This document shows, in pieces, positions 55,754-64,000 of a stretch of 64,000 nucleotides of DNA. Under the pieces are notes generated by a model. That model did not search any database, was not told the DNA's origin, and worked only from the letters and a program-made list of their open reading frames with translations. The DNA comes from Rheinheimera sp. 4Y26 (GTDB lineage Bacteria > Pseudomonadota > Gammaproteobacteria > Enterobacterales > Alteromonadaceae): contig NZ_JAOBWS010000007.1 of the NCBI RefSeq assembly GCF_025245835.1, positions 148,251 through 212,250 on the forward strand. The letters run 5' to 3'. The first letter of the stretch is position 1. Each line of letters opens with the position of its first letter. Both the position numbers and the translations under genes were made by a program.

Positions 55754-58090
55754 TTATGCTGGCGTCAACGCCAGCCAGGACGCCGGCGGTTGCCACTGGG
55801 GTAACCAATTAAGCAAGGCAGCAGCCGGCATGGGCCTGGCAATGGCATAACCCTGCGCATGCTGGTAACCCATTTGCAGCAGTTTACAGCCATGGCCTTC
55901 AGTCTCGACACCTTCGGCAATCACCTGCATATCAAAAGCCCGGCTCAGCGCCAGAATGCCCTGCAAAATGGGCACATCGTCATCGTCCACCAATAAATCA
56001 CGGACAAAACTCTGATCCACTTTGACACTGTGCAGCGGCAAGCGCTTCAGATAAGACAAAGACGAATAACCGGTACCAAAATCATCCAGCGCAAAACGCA
56101 CACCAAGCGCACTACATTTGCTCATCAGGTTGCTGACGGTGCTGATATCATCCAGCGCGCTCGATTCCAGAATTTCCAGCTCAATATATTGCGCCAGCTG
56201 CGGATTAGGCGCTAATAAAGCAGCCAGATCCTTTTCAAAATCAGCATGCTGTAAATGATTGGCCGAAATATTAATACTGACCGGCAAACGGATGCCGCGT
56301 CTAAGCCAGAGGCCAAGCTGGCGCACTGCCGCAGCCAGCACCCATTGCCCCAGTTTAATGCCAAGTGAATGTTGTTCCAGCACCGGCAAAAAAGCCGCCG
56401 GTGATAATAAACCCCGTTTGGGATCCTGCCAGCGCACCAGCGCTTCCAGCCCTGTCACCTCCCCTGTCGCCATATTTACTTTGGGTTGATAAAAGAGTTC
56501 AAACTGCTGCAGCTCCAGCGCCTGGCGGATTTGCTCCAGCTGATGATGATAACCACGCAGCTGCTGCTCCTGCGCCGCATCAAAACGATGGTAGCGGTTT
56601 TTGCCGCCCTGTTTGGCCTGATACATCGCCTGATCGGCCTGACGTAATAACTGATCGGCCTGCACACCTGGCTGCGGATAAAAAGTTAAACCGGCACAGG
56701 CCGACAACCGAAGCTCCAGCCCTTCAACATACACCGGCAAACTGATTTCGCTAAGCAAACGTTGCAACAACACAGCGCCCTGCTGCTCAGTGTCAAGCGG
56801 ATACAACAGCACCACAAACTCGTCGCCGCCAAAACGGGCAATTAGATCTTTGGGCCTTTGCAAATGTGACAGCCGCTGCGCCAGCTGCACCAGTACCCTG
56901 TCCCCGAGCTGATGACCGTGATGATCATTGATACTTTTAAAACCATCGATATCCAGATACGCCAGCCCCAACAAAGCCTGTGGCTGCTGGTCCATCGCCT
57001 GTTGCAACGACTCGAGCAATAACAGCCGGTTGGCAAGGCCGGTCAGGCCATCATAATGCGCCAGATGTTCCAGCCGGTGTTGTGCCATGCGCCTGGTATC
57101 ATCCAACTGCAACAGGCGCTGCTGCGTACGCGCCAGCCAGCCCAGCACTGTGTCTTGTTTATCCGGGGCCACTTCAATCAGCGCTGAGTCTTTGGCTGAA
57201 CCCAGCACACTGATATGTTTATATAAATCGGCAAGCGAAGTACCAAGCACCGCATGAAACTGGCGCTGCACCCGCCATACCAGCAAAAATAAAGCGCAGG
57301 CAATGGCAATAAAAAGTGCTCGCAGCAAATCGGCCACAAACATCGCCTGCGCCACTTGCGCGGCAGTGCGGTTGTCAACCAGCAGATAAAACTCTTCTAT
57401 CGGCTGCATAATGCCGGCTTTGGCCAGATGGTAATTGTCATCAAACAGCAGATCCAGCGCGCTCTGGCGGGTCTGCAACTGGAGCGCTAACGGCAAGGCG
57501 GCCGCATCTTCAGCCTGCTGCATCGCCTGAAACTCAATAGCGGTTAAGTCATCCGAAGCAGCCTTGGCTTTGGCCAATCTGTCAAATTCCTGTTCGGTAA
57601 AACCGGCCTGCTGCATTAAGCTCAGCAAAGCTGCCGGTGGCCCATAAGCTTTGGGTTTATTGCTGCCTGCGACAACTAAATCCCAGTACAGCCGGTGATA
57701 ATCCTGTGGCCTTGGCGCTTTGCCATCACGGATGGCAATAATTTCACGGAAATAATCTTTGTATTGTGGGTTACCTGTGGCGACATAACTGCGCACCATC
57801 CGCGTTAAATCATCGGAAGTTTGCCTAAGTTCGTCGGCCAGAAAAAACGACACCAGCCGCTGCTGGTTCGCTTCATCTATCAATTGCTCTGAACGTACAT
57901 ACCAGAAAAAACTGCCAACAAAAGCCAGCAGCAGCCAGATAGTCTGCCGAAAATAAAGTTTTAATCTGGATAACTGCTGACCGGCTCCTGACAAACAACA
58001 CTCCTGCTGACTTAAAGTTGCAATGTTGACCAAGGCTTGACACAGACTTTGATAATAAGAAGGCAATTGTATGATTACAAGTTGACCCAT
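55754..58090 (-). CDS. Membrane GGDEF-EAL bifunctional c-di-GMP protein
   Basis: 778 aa. TM1 about 48-64 and TM2 about 255-275 bracket a helical periplasmic domain. GGDEF domain about 345-505 with RFGGDEF and an inhibitory site (RPKD five residues before). EAL domain about 520-765 with GLEALVRW, ELEILESSALDD and ALDDFGTGYSS. Both active sites look intact, so it may make, degrade or switch. The ATG at 58090 has a weak ribosome site; a TTG at 57994 has AGGAG 6 nt upstream and would remove 32 residues before TM1. Divergent from the rhodanese gene. Confidence 0.9.
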   Translation of the reverse strand: MGQLVIIQLPSYYQSLCQALVNIATLSQQECCLSGAGQQLSRLKLYFRQTIWLLLAFVGSFFWYVRSEQLIDEANQQRLVSFFLADELRQTSDDLTRMVRSYVATGNPQYKDYFREIIAIRDGKAPRPQDYHRLYWDLVVAGSNKPKAYGPPAALLSLMQQAGFTEQEFDRLAKAKAASDDLTAIEFQAMQQAEDAAALPLALQLQTRQSALDLLFDDNYHLAKAGIMQPIEEFYLLVDNRTAAQVAQAMFVADLLRALFIAIACALFLLVWRVQRQFHAVLGTSLADLYKHISVLGSAKDSALIEVAPDKQDTVLGWLARTQQRLLQLDDTRRMAQHRLEHLAHYDGLTGLANRLLLLESLQQAMDQQPQALLGLAYLDIDGFKSINDHHGHQLGDRVLVQLAQRLSHLQRPKDLIARFGGDEFVVLLYPLDTEQQGAVLLQRLLSEISLPVYVEGLELRLSACAGLTFYPQPGVQADQLLRQADQAMYQAKQGGKNRYHRFDAAQEQQLRGYHHQLEQIRQALELQQFELFYQPKVNMATGEVTGLEALVRWQDPKRGLLSPAAFLPVLEQHSLGIKLGQWVLAAAVRQLGLWLRRGIRLPVSINISANHLQHADFEKDLAALLAPNPQLAQYIELEILESSALDDISTVSNLMSKCSALGVRFALDDFGTGYSSLSYLKRLPLHSVKVDQSFVRDLLVDDDDVPILQGILALSRAFDMQVIAEGVETEGHGCKLLQMGYQHAQGYAIARPMPAAALLNWLPQWQPPASWLALTPA

Positions 58091-58190
58091 ATATTAGATC
58101 AACCTAATAAACATTGTCAGTCTGGCTGGCAGCCGCTACATTAAGCCAGATTTTCAGACAACTTTTTACAGACAACTTGAAGGAACAACC

Positions 58191-58586
58191 ATGAAAAACG
58201 CCCAGCAACTGGTGGCCGAAGCCAAAAGCCAGATCCGCGAAGTGTCCGTTGAACAACTCGCTGCCGCCCTGAACGACCCACACAGTATTCTGATTGACGT
58301 GCGTGAACCGGACGAATTTAACGTCGGCCATATTCACAGTGCAGTGAACTATCCGCGTGGTGTACTGGAAATGCGTATTCATCAGCACCCTGCTGTAGCT
58401 GCAATTTGTGACACAGATCAGGCGCTGGCGACTTTGGCCGGTAAGGCCGTGTATTTATTATGCCGTAGTGGTGCCCGCTCGGCGCTGGCCGCTGTGTCGT
58501 TACAACAAATGGGTTTTAGCCGGGTGTATTCTGTTACTGGCGGTTTTCAGGCATGGCAGGACGCAGGCCTGAAGGTTGAAATCTGA
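58191..58586 (+). CDS. Single-domain rhodanese
   Basis: 131 aa sulfurtransferase-type domain, no signal peptide. The active-site loop reads LLCRSGARSALA (Cys near residue 93), preceded by the LIDVREPDEFNVGHIHSAVNYPRG motif. Substrate not predictable. AAGGAA 8 nt before the ATG. A 7-bp TTTCAGC/GCTGAAA hairpin follows its stop, without a T run. Confidence 0.9.
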   Translation: MKNAQQLVAEAKSQIREVSVEQLAAALNDPHSILIDVREPDEFNVGHIHSAVNYPRGVLEMRIHQHPAVAAICDTDQALATLAGKAVYLLCRSGARSALAAVSLQQMGFSRVYSVTGGFQAWQDAGLKVEI

Positions 58587-58800
58587 AGGTTGGATCTGCA
58601 GTTTTAGTTTTTCAGCTTAGCTGCTGAAACTGAGCCTCTGAACTTTGCATCGAACTGAGCGCCTGCAGCAAAATGGCGGGTTCCCCGCTGCTGAGCGCCA
58701 ACCTGAACGGCAACTTTGTACTTTTTTCCCGGGCCACTGCTCCAAAAGCACCGCCGCTGCGTATTGCCGTGATAAGTCGTGCGATTTATTAAAACCAACA

Positions 58801-58832
58801 CCAACCGGCAGCTACTGCCGGTTGGCTTTTTT
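58801..58832 (+). terminator. Terminator just upstream of the VOC gene
   Basis: CCAACCGGCA-GCTAC-TGCCGGTTGG followed by seven Ts (58801-58833), ending only about 17 nt before the VOC start codon. It ends transcription from the rhodanese gene or from a short RNA in 58590-58800, so the VOC gene would need read-through or a promoter inside this element. Confidence 0.8.
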
Positions 58833-58849
58833 TCACCACAGGAGTTTTT

Positions 58850-59221
58850 ATGCTGAGTTATGTAACTTTTGGTGTCAGCGATTTAGCCAGCGCCCGCGAA
58901 TTTTATGGCTCTTTATTGTCTGAGCTGGACGCCAAACCTTTGCTGGAAATGGACCGGATTATCTTTTTTGGCCAAAGCATGAATAAACCTATGCTGGCGA
59001 TTTGTATTCCTTTTAACAAAGAGCCTGCAGCCCCGGGCAACGGCACTATGGTCGCTATCAGCCCTGGCAGCAAAGAGCTGGTTGACGCGCTCTATCATAA
59101 AGCCATCGCCCTGGGTGCCAGCTGCGATGGTGCGCCAGGCCAGCGTATTCCAGGCAAGTTTTACGGTGCTTATGTCCGGGACGCTGACGGCAACAAAATT
59201 GCGTTCAGCCACTTTGGATAA
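58850..59221 (+). CDS. VOC (glyoxalase/bleomycin resistance) family protein
   Basis: 123 aa, one VOC module pair: YVTFGVSDLASAREFYGSLLSEL at the N-terminus and GKFYGAYVRDADGNKIAFSHFG at the C-terminus. Metal-dependent enzymes and binding proteins share this fold; the substrate is not predictable. AGGAG 8 nt upstream. The cupin gene starts 8 nt after it. Confidence 0.85.
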   Translation: MLSYVTFGVSDLASAREFYGSLLSELDAKPLLEMDRIIFFGQSMNKPMLAICIPFNKEPAAPGNGTMVAISPGSKELVDALYHKAIALGASCDGAPGQRIPGKFYGAYVRDADGNKIAFSHFG

Positions 59222-59229
59222 CAGCGTCA

Positions 59230-59925
59230 ATGCAGCTGCACAGTGACTTTACCAGGCGCATAGTGGTTTTACCGGCTGAGCAACAATGGCAAGACTCTCC
59301 TATGCCAGGCGTCAGCCGGCTGATGCTGGACAGAGCGGGCGGCGAAGTAGCGCGCGCCACCAGCCTGGTGCGTTATGCACCAGGCAGTGGTTACCATGCC
59401 CATCGACACGACGGCGGTGAAGAAATTCTGGTGCTCGAAGGGGTGTTCAGTGATGAGCATGGTGATTATCCGGCCGGCACTTACCTTCGAAACCCGCCTG
59501 GCAGCAGCCATACGCCCTTTTCCGAACAGGGCTGCCTGCTGTTGGTAAAACTCTGGCAGTTCTCTGAAGGTGACAAAACTCAGCTGGTGCTGCCAAGCCA
59601 GCACAGCAGCTTTGTGCCGGGCACAGCCCCCGGTTTAACTGTGCTGCCACTGCATGAGTTTGACGGTGTCAGCACAGCGCTGGTGCGTTTTGCACCTCAT
59701 ACCCGCTTTCACCGGCATATACACCCGGGCGGTGAAGAAATTCTGGTGCTTGAAGGAGTATTTTGTGATGAGTTCGGTGAATATCCGGCCATGAGCTGGC
59801 TGCGAAACCCAAGATACAGTCAGCATCAGCCTTTTACCGGTGCTGAAGGCGCGCTGATTTATGTCAAGGTGGGGCATTTGGGGGCCGGTTTATTGGGCGA
59901 CCAATTTATTGAGCCCAGCGCCTGA
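59230..59925 (+). CDS. Tandem double-cupin protein, ChrR-like
   Basis: 231 aa made of two cupin domains that repeat each other: YHAHRHDGGEEILVLEGVFSDEHGDYPAGTYLRNP (residues about 55-90) and FHRHIHPGGEEILVLEGVFCDEFGEYPAMSWLRNP (about 160-195), both described here as separate motifs with the metal-binding His-x-His and Glu. Similar to the cupin part of the anti-sigma factor ChrR but without its zinc-finger N-domain. Likely a metal-binding or stress-related protein; co-transcribed with the VOC gene. Confidence 0.8.
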   Translation: MQLHSDFTRRIVVLPAEQQWQDSPMPGVSRLMLDRAGGEVARATSLVRYAPGSGYHAHRHDGGEEILVLEGVFSDEHGDYPAGTYLRNPPGSSHTPFSEQGCLLLVKLWQFSEGDKTQLVLPSQHSSFVPGTAPGLTVLPLHEFDGVSTALVRFAPHTRFHRHIHPGGEEILVLEGVFCDEFGEYPAMSWLRNPRYSQHQPFTGAEGALIYVKVGHLGAGLLGDQFIEPSA

Positions 59926-59956
59926 CCCCGCAGTGGTTGCCTTGAAAGGAAAAGCC

Positions 59957-59988
59957 GGGGCCTGCTGCTGTTGTAGCAGGCCCTTTTT
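59957..59988 (+). terminator. Terminator after the cupin gene
   Basis: GGGCCTGCT (59958-59966), 8-nt loop, AGCAGGCCC (59975-59983), then five Ts. Confidence 0.85.
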
Positions 59989-60114
59989 CTGCTGCTGCAC
60001 TGCCTGCTATCGAGGTGCCTGCTATTGTGGTGGCTGCATAGAGCGCAATATTGCTACAATCGCAGCATTCCACTGTCCTGATGCCAGAGCACAGCACTTA
60101 CAAAAGTGATATCC

Positions 60115-61584
60115 ATGCAAACCGAACATAGCTACAGCACACTCCCTGCTGAATTTTACAGCCTTTGTGCTGCTACCCCTGTAGCCGCACCCAAATGGCT
60201 GGCCTTTAACCATGAGCTGGCCGCTGAGCTTGGGCTGGACGCAGCACTTTGTGAAACAGAGCAAGGCCTCGCCATTTTCAGCGGTAATCAGCAGGCGCCC
60301 TGGAGCAAACCTTTGGCACAGGCGTACAGTGGCCATCAATTTGGTCAGTTATCACCCCGCCTGGGCGATGGCCGGGCTTTATTACTGGCAGAAATTATTG
60401 ATAAAAAAGGCCAAAGACGTGACATTCAGCTCAAAGGTGCTGGCCCAACACCCTATTCACGCCGTGGTGATGGCCGCTCAGCTTTGGGGCCTGTGGTGCG
60501 GGAATATCTGGTCAGCGAAGCCATGCACGCACTGGGCGTTCCGAGCAGCAGAGCGCTGGCCGCAGTGTATACCGGCGAGCCGGTGTACCGGGATCAGCGG
60601 CTGCCGGGCGGCATTCTGACCCGGGTGGCCGCCAGCCATATCCGCATTGGCACTTTTCAGTATGTGGCAATGCTGCAGGATTTACCCGCGCTGCAACAAC
60701 TGGCTGATTATGTACTGCAGCGGCATTACCCAGAGTTGCAACAGGAAGCAGAGCCTTATCTGGCGCTGCTGCGCGCTGTGTGTCAGGCTCAGGCAGCACT
60801 GGTGGCACACTGGATGAGCGTCGGTTTTGTGCACGGTGTGATGAATACCGACAATATGACAGTGAGCGGCGAAACCATCGATTATGGCCCCTGTGCCTTT
60901 ATCGACAGTTATGACCCTCATACGGTGTTTAGCTCTATTGATCATCAGGGCCGTTATGCTTATAAAAACCAGCCTGCCATTACCCAATGGAATCTGGCCC
61001 GGCTGGCCGAAGCCTTGCTGCCTTTGCTGCATCCGGACGAGCCTACGGCTGTTGCATTGGCGACCGAAGTACTGAACGAATTTCCGACTTTGTACCAACA
61101 ACAGTGGCAACAGCGCTTTTGCGCCAAACTGGCATTAACCCCAGGTGCTGAAAATGCCGCGCTGGTGCAGCAGCTGCTGGATTTAATGGCACAACAGCAG
61201 CTGGATTTTACCCTGACTTTCCGACAGCTCAGTCAAAGCCTCACCGATGCACTGACGCCAGAACGGCCGACAACCCCTATCAGTCACGATGCGGCCTTTT
61301 TGCAATGGCATCATCACTGGCTGGCGCAGCTGCAACTGGAAAACCCCAAGCCTGGCTTTGTTGCACTACAGGCTCAGATGGACCAGCACAACCCGTTTTT
61401 TATTCCACGCAACCATCAGATAGAACAGATCATCAGCCAGGTGGTGCAGCAGGACGATCTGACCTTATTCCAGCAATTTGCCAAAGCACTGCAGAGCCCC
61501 TTTGTTGCCACAGCCAGCAATGCGGTGTTTGCCCAGGCGCCGCCAGCCGGCGGGCCGCATTACCGCACTTTTTGTGGTACTTAA
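60115..61584 (+). CDS. selO: Protein adenylyltransferase SelO (YdiU)
   Basis: Pseudokinase-fold enzyme that transfers AMP to protein hydroxyl groups in redox-stress control. 489 aa from the ATG at 60115 (a GTG three codons earlier is possible; neither has a clear ribosome site). Family blocks are intact: AYSGHQFGQLSPRLGDGRA, LKGAGPTPYSRRGDGRSALG, VHGVMNTDNM and DYGPCAFIDSYDP. The C-terminus ends TFCGT with a Cys in the place of the selenocysteine of the eukaryotic enzyme. Single gene with terminator. Confidence 0.94.
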   Translation: MQTEHSYSTLPAEFYSLCAATPVAAPKWLAFNHELAAELGLDAALCETEQGLAIFSGNQQAPWSKPLAQAYSGHQFGQLSPRLGDGRALLLAEIIDKKGQRRDIQLKGAGPTPYSRRGDGRSALGPVVREYLVSEAMHALGVPSSRALAAVYTGEPVYRDQRLPGGILTRVAASHIRIGTFQYVAMLQDLPALQQLADYVLQRHYPELQQEAEPYLALLRAVCQAQAALVAHWMSVGFVHGVMNTDNMTVSGETIDYGPCAFIDSYDPHTVFSSIDHQGRYAYKNQPAITQWNLARLAEALLPLLHPDEPTAVALATEVLNEFPTLYQQQWQQRFCAKLALTPGAENAALVQQLLDLMAQQQLDFTLTFRQLSQSLTDALTPERPTTPISHDAAFLQWHHHWLAQLQLENPKPGFVALQAQMDQHNPFFIPRNHQIEQIISQVVQQDDLTLFQQFAKALQSPFVATASNAVFAQAPPAGGPHYRTFCGT

Positions 61585-61625
61585 GTGGTGGAGCCTGAGC
61601 TGCAGTCACTAAAAACGAACAATTA

Positions 61626-61656
61626 AAAAGGAAGGTAAATACCTTCCTTTTTGCTA
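61626..61656 (+). terminator. Terminator after selO
   Basis: AAAAGGAAGGT-AAAT-ACCTTCCTTTT (61626-61651), T-rich end; perfect 11-bp stem that could also serve the minus-strand chemoreceptor gene. Confidence 0.85.
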
Positions 61657-61688
61657 TCAGTGGCTGTAATCACAGCAAAAGCTCAACC

Positions 61689-63320
61689 TTAGTCTCTGGT
61701 TTTAAACTGTTTTACGTTTTGCTCCAGAGTGCGCGCCAACGCCTCCAGCTGCTGACTGGCGGTGGTAATTTTCGCCGCTTCCTGTTCGGCCTGCAGTGCT
61801 GAACTGGTGATCTGACCAAAGTTTCGGTTAATTTCCGACGCCACCACAGACTGCTCTTCCGCTGCCGTGGCAATCTGGGTGTTCATATCACTGATTTTAA
61901 TCACCGAAATATTAATGGCATTTAAAGAATCGCCGGCACATTGCGCCTGCTCCACACTCAGATTCGCCTGCGCCTGACCTTCGTTCATCACAGCCACAGC
62001 CTTGACTGAGCTGTTTTGCATTTTTTCTATCACTTCTTGAATTTGCCGGGTTGATTCCTGGGTTCTTCTGGCCAGATTACGTACTTCGTCAGCAACCACG
62101 GCAAAACCACGACCCTGCTCACCTGCCCGCGCCGCTTCAATGGCTGCGTTTAATGCCAACAGATTGGTTTGCTCAGCAATACCCTGTATCACTTCCAGCA
62201 CAGAGCCAATCTGACGGCTGTCTTGTGATAAATGGTCTATCACCTCGGCCGCTTCACCCACTTTTGCCGCCAGTGCATTAATGCTGGACTGGGTTTTATG
62301 CACTTCACGCTGGCCGGCATTAAATTCATCAATGGCTGTTTGCGCTAAACCTGCAGCTTCACTGGTGTGATGCGCCACTTCAGTCACAGTGGACGACATC
62401 TGATTAATAGCAGTTGCACCTTGCTCAGTCGCCATCTTCTGATGACCAATTAAATCTTCGTTCTGATGGGCGGTTTGCAATAAATTTTTTGATGCCATCA
62501 GCAAGGCACTGGCCGCCTGCATCGAATTTTTAGTCATACCGGTCAAATGCGAAGTTAAGTCTTTGACTGCGCTTAAAATACTGTTTTGAGATGTTGTTCC
62601 AACATCGACAGTTAAGTCACCGGAAGCGATCTGGTTAATGACAAAAGCTGCATATTCCGGCTCACCGCCAATAATATTTTTTAAACTCTGCACCGAGCGG
62701 ATAGCGACAAAACTACCAATACCCAGTGCAATCAGCGTGACAATAATCATCACTTTGGAAAAACTGTTGGTTTGTTCACGGGCAGCTGACACCTCACGCT
62801 GAATAGAGCGCTCCTGATAATCAATCAGCTGGTTAATACGTTTTAACCATTCGGTGTAAGCCGGTGAGACGGTGCTTTGCAGGTAGTCGCTGGCTTGCTG
62901 ATGCTGCTCGTTATTGACCATATCCAGCAAAGTGGCGGTGAGTTTCAGTGTGGAAGCTTCAATATCTTTAATGGCCTGCAGATAAGCAACTTCTTCATTG
63001 CTGTGTTTTACCTTGCCATACATATTGTCCAGGGTTGCAGCTGACTGCTGGTAAAAATCGTTGAGTCTTTTGATATCTTGTTGATGTTGTTCAGATTTTG
63101 TTTTGTCAGCAACCAGCACTGCATCGCGGATTGAAATAGCTCTGTCATGCACACTACCGCGAAAGTTAATAGCCTGACGCTGTTCCACTGCTGTTTGCTC
63201 CGACAGCGTGGTCAGATTGTCATCAGCAATACTAATTTTAACTAAACCGAACAGGGTGATGCCCAGCATAATGACCAGTAAAATGGCAAAACCTGCGTAT
63301 AAACGATTAATTATCTTCAT
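61689..63320 (-). CDS. Methyl-accepting chemotaxis protein with four-helix-bundle sensor
   Basis: 543 aa from the ATG at 63320 (AAGG 9 nt upstream; the frame is open 18 codons further). TM1 about 8-30, a periplasmic 4HB-type helical ligand domain about 30-190, TM2 about 193-212, HAMP, then the signalling domain with tip [39 protein letters not shown] (in parts, near residue 390). Ligand unknown. Single gene. Confidence 0.93.
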   Translation of the reverse strand: MKIINRLYAGFAILLVIMLGITLFGLVKISIADDNLTTLSEQTAVEQRQAINFRGSVHDRAISIRDAVLVADKTKSEQHQQDIKRLNDFYQQSAATLDNMYGKVKHSNEEVAYLQAIKDIEASTLKLTATLLDMVNNEQHQQASDYLQSTVSPAYTEWLKRINQLIDYQERSIQREVSAAREQTNSFSKVMIIVTLIALGIGSFVAIRSVQSLKNIIGGEPEYAAFVINQIASGDLTVDVGTTSQNSILSAVKDLTSHLTGMTKNSMQAASALLMASKNLLQTAHQNEDLIGHQKMATEQGATAINQMSSTVTEVAHHTSEAAGLAQTAIDEFNAGQREVHKTQSSINALAAKVGEAAEVIDHLSQDSRQIGSVLEVIQGIAEQTNLLALNAAIEAARAGEQGRGFAVVADEVRNLARRTQESTRQIQEVIEKMQNSSVKAVAVMNEGQAQANLSVEQAQCAGDSLNAINISVIKISDMNTQIATAAEEQSVVASEINRNFGQITSSALQAEQEAAKITTASQQLEALARTLEQNVKQFKTRD

Positions 63321-63705
63321 AGAGCGAACCTTATGGTTGAGTTGGCTATCTGGTGTAAACCTGTTGTGCCACATCCATACGGCAATGCCAGCAAAAATAT
63401 CCAGTACTTCAGCATGAATCGTTTTAGCTCAATCCGCGACGTCGTTTTTTGCCGTTTCTTCGCGGTGAGGTGCGCCCAAAGCGTTCATCATGTCACTAGT
63501 ACGCTGCACGGTGGTGGATGGATTAGTTTCCACTACCACAAAAATTAAAAACTGACCAAGCCTGCAAGCGGTGGCTCTGACATAACACAGCACAATAGTA
63601 AGCTGGAACAGCAAACATTAGAGCAAGCTTATGTAGCATACAACTGTATGAAATATATAAGCGTTTAAACATGACAAAGATAAAACTGTGAAAAATTGAC
63701 TTTGA
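63321..63705. other. Gap upstream of the chemoreceptor gene
   Basis: 385 bp without a credible gene. It should hold the promoter for the chemoreceptor, but I could not fix one with confidence. Confidence 0.4.
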
Positions 63706-63796
63706 TGAACAGCCGTCGCCAGACGGCTTGGTGCGCCTGCTGCCACTCAGATAAGATTTCACGCCAAAATTTGGGCACAAAAAAACCAGCATTAAG
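63706..63796. repeat. 91-bp direct repeat, copy 1
   Basis: Identical to 63910-64000 except for C at 63719 versus G at 63923; offset 204 bp. Contains GCCGTC/GACGGC hairpin arms and, at its end, the first arm and loop of the tRNA terminator. Confidence 0.9.
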
Positions 63797-63802
63797 CTGG
63801 TT
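63779..63802 (-). terminator. Terminator downstream of the tRNA-Asp fragment
   Basis: On the minus strand AACCAGC (63802-63796) pairs with GCTGGTT (63790-63784) around TTAAT, followed by Ts. About 30 nt beyond the tRNA CCA end, as for a normal tRNA transcript. The right edge of the window stops inside a second copy of it. Confidence 0.75.
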
Positions 63803-63832
63803 GATGTTTTACTAAATATTACTTTAGTAAAG

Positions 63833-63882
63833 TGGCAAAGCGGACGGGACTCGAACCCGCGCCCCCCGGCGTGACAGGCCGG
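63833..63882 (-). pseudogene. tRNA-Asp(GTC) 3' part without a 5' half
   Basis: Minus strand: anticodon arm CCGGCCTGTCACGCCGG (anticodon GTC at 63875-63873), variable loop, T arm GCGGGTTCGAGTCCCGT, acceptor 3' strand CCGCTTT, discriminator G and encoded CCA (63835-63833). The matching 5' acceptor strand (AAAGCGG expected) is absent; upstream only GTTCAGTCGGTT (63914-63903) resembles a D arm, followed by 20 unrelated nt containing a TTGCT/AGCAA pair. So it is a remnant, an attachment-site copy, or a broken unit of a tRNA array. Confidence 0.75.
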
Positions 63883-63909
63883 CCTTGCTTTTAACAGAGA
63901 GCAACCGAC

Positions 63910-64000
63910 TGAACAGCCGTCGGCAGACGGCTTGGTGCGCCTGCTGCCACTCAGATAAGATTTCACGCCAAAATTTGGGCACAAAAAAACCAGCATTAAG
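63910..64000. repeat. 91-bp direct repeat, copy 2 (cut by window edge)
   Basis: Second copy of 63706-63796; it reaches the last base, so the repeat unit probably continues beyond the window. Its end corresponds to the terminator of another tRNA unit to the right. Confidence 0.9.

Noticed and set aside
58673..58792. 39-codon plus-strand ORF before the 58801 terminator
   Set aside because: No Shine-Dalgarno sequence and low-information composition; a non-coding RNA is as likely.
63523..63996. 157-codon open frame on the minus strand
   Set aside because: It translates the tRNA-Asp fragment and both direct repeats (the same peptide segment appears twice), so it is not a gene.

Overview
The window reads as a chromosomal segment of a free-living, respiring gammaproteobacterium of the Alteromonadales/Chromatiaceae type (Rheinheimera- or Alishewanella-like; this placement is inferred from gene order and protein style, not from a search). 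Supporting signs are the gammaproteobacterial order rpsB-tsf / pyrH-frr / uppS-cdsA-dxr-rseP-bamA with map-glnD-dapD diverging from it, the truC-yqcC / syd / queF / ppnN neighbourhood, a HiPIP ferredoxin-like protein, many c-di-GMP and chemotaxis genes, and TonB receptor plus beta-glucosidase genes.

Layout. 1-11 kb: core envelope and translation block on the minus strand, split by clear terminators into rpsB-tsf, pyrH-frr and uppS-cdsA-dxr-rseP-bamA (bamA is cut by the left edge). 10.2-14.6 kb: map, glnD, dapD on the plus strand. 14.7-17.7 kb: a large Oar-like TonB-dependent receptor. 18-24 kb: truC-yqcC, several small conserved proteins, syd and queF. 24-36 kb: M61 peptidase, a short free-standing transcript candidate with a 20-codon ORF, a diguanylate cyclase, ppnN, a DUF3192 protein with an HDOD-like protein, NAD-type isocitrate dehydrogenase, a chemoreceptor, a NhaR-like regulator and YccA. 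36-43 kb: cold-shock protein, a repeat-rich gap, dbpA, YccF, a folM operon, HiPIP with a small membrane protein, and an AraC regulator. 43-46.5 kb: a two-gene unit in which a periplasmic 5'-nucleotidase-like protein that has lost most metal ligands overlaps a membrane diguanylate cyclase. 46.9-55.6 kb: a beta-glucoside utilisation set (GH3 lipoprotein; GH1, GPH sugar transporter and LacI regulator) with matching LacI-type operators at both promoters. Inserted in this set is an A+T-rich HEPN-like gene flanked by two inverted, structured repeats. 55.7-64 kb: GGDEF-EAL protein, rhodanese, VOC and double-cupin proteins, SelO, a second chemoreceptor, and a tRNA-Asp 3' fragment between 91-bp direct repeats at the right edge.

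The most unusual items are: (1) the inverted repeat pair at about 49.7-49.98 and 51.13-51.35 kb, whose three stems differ in sequence between copies by paired changes that keep the pairing, flanking a foreign-looking HEPN-like gene; (2) the degenerate 5'-nucleotidase/diguanylate cyclase pair, a candidate periplasmic nucleotide sensor; (3) the short transcript candidate at 26.0-26.15 kb; (4) the tRNA-Asp remnant. No CRISPR array, complete transposase gene, prophage or rRNA was seen.
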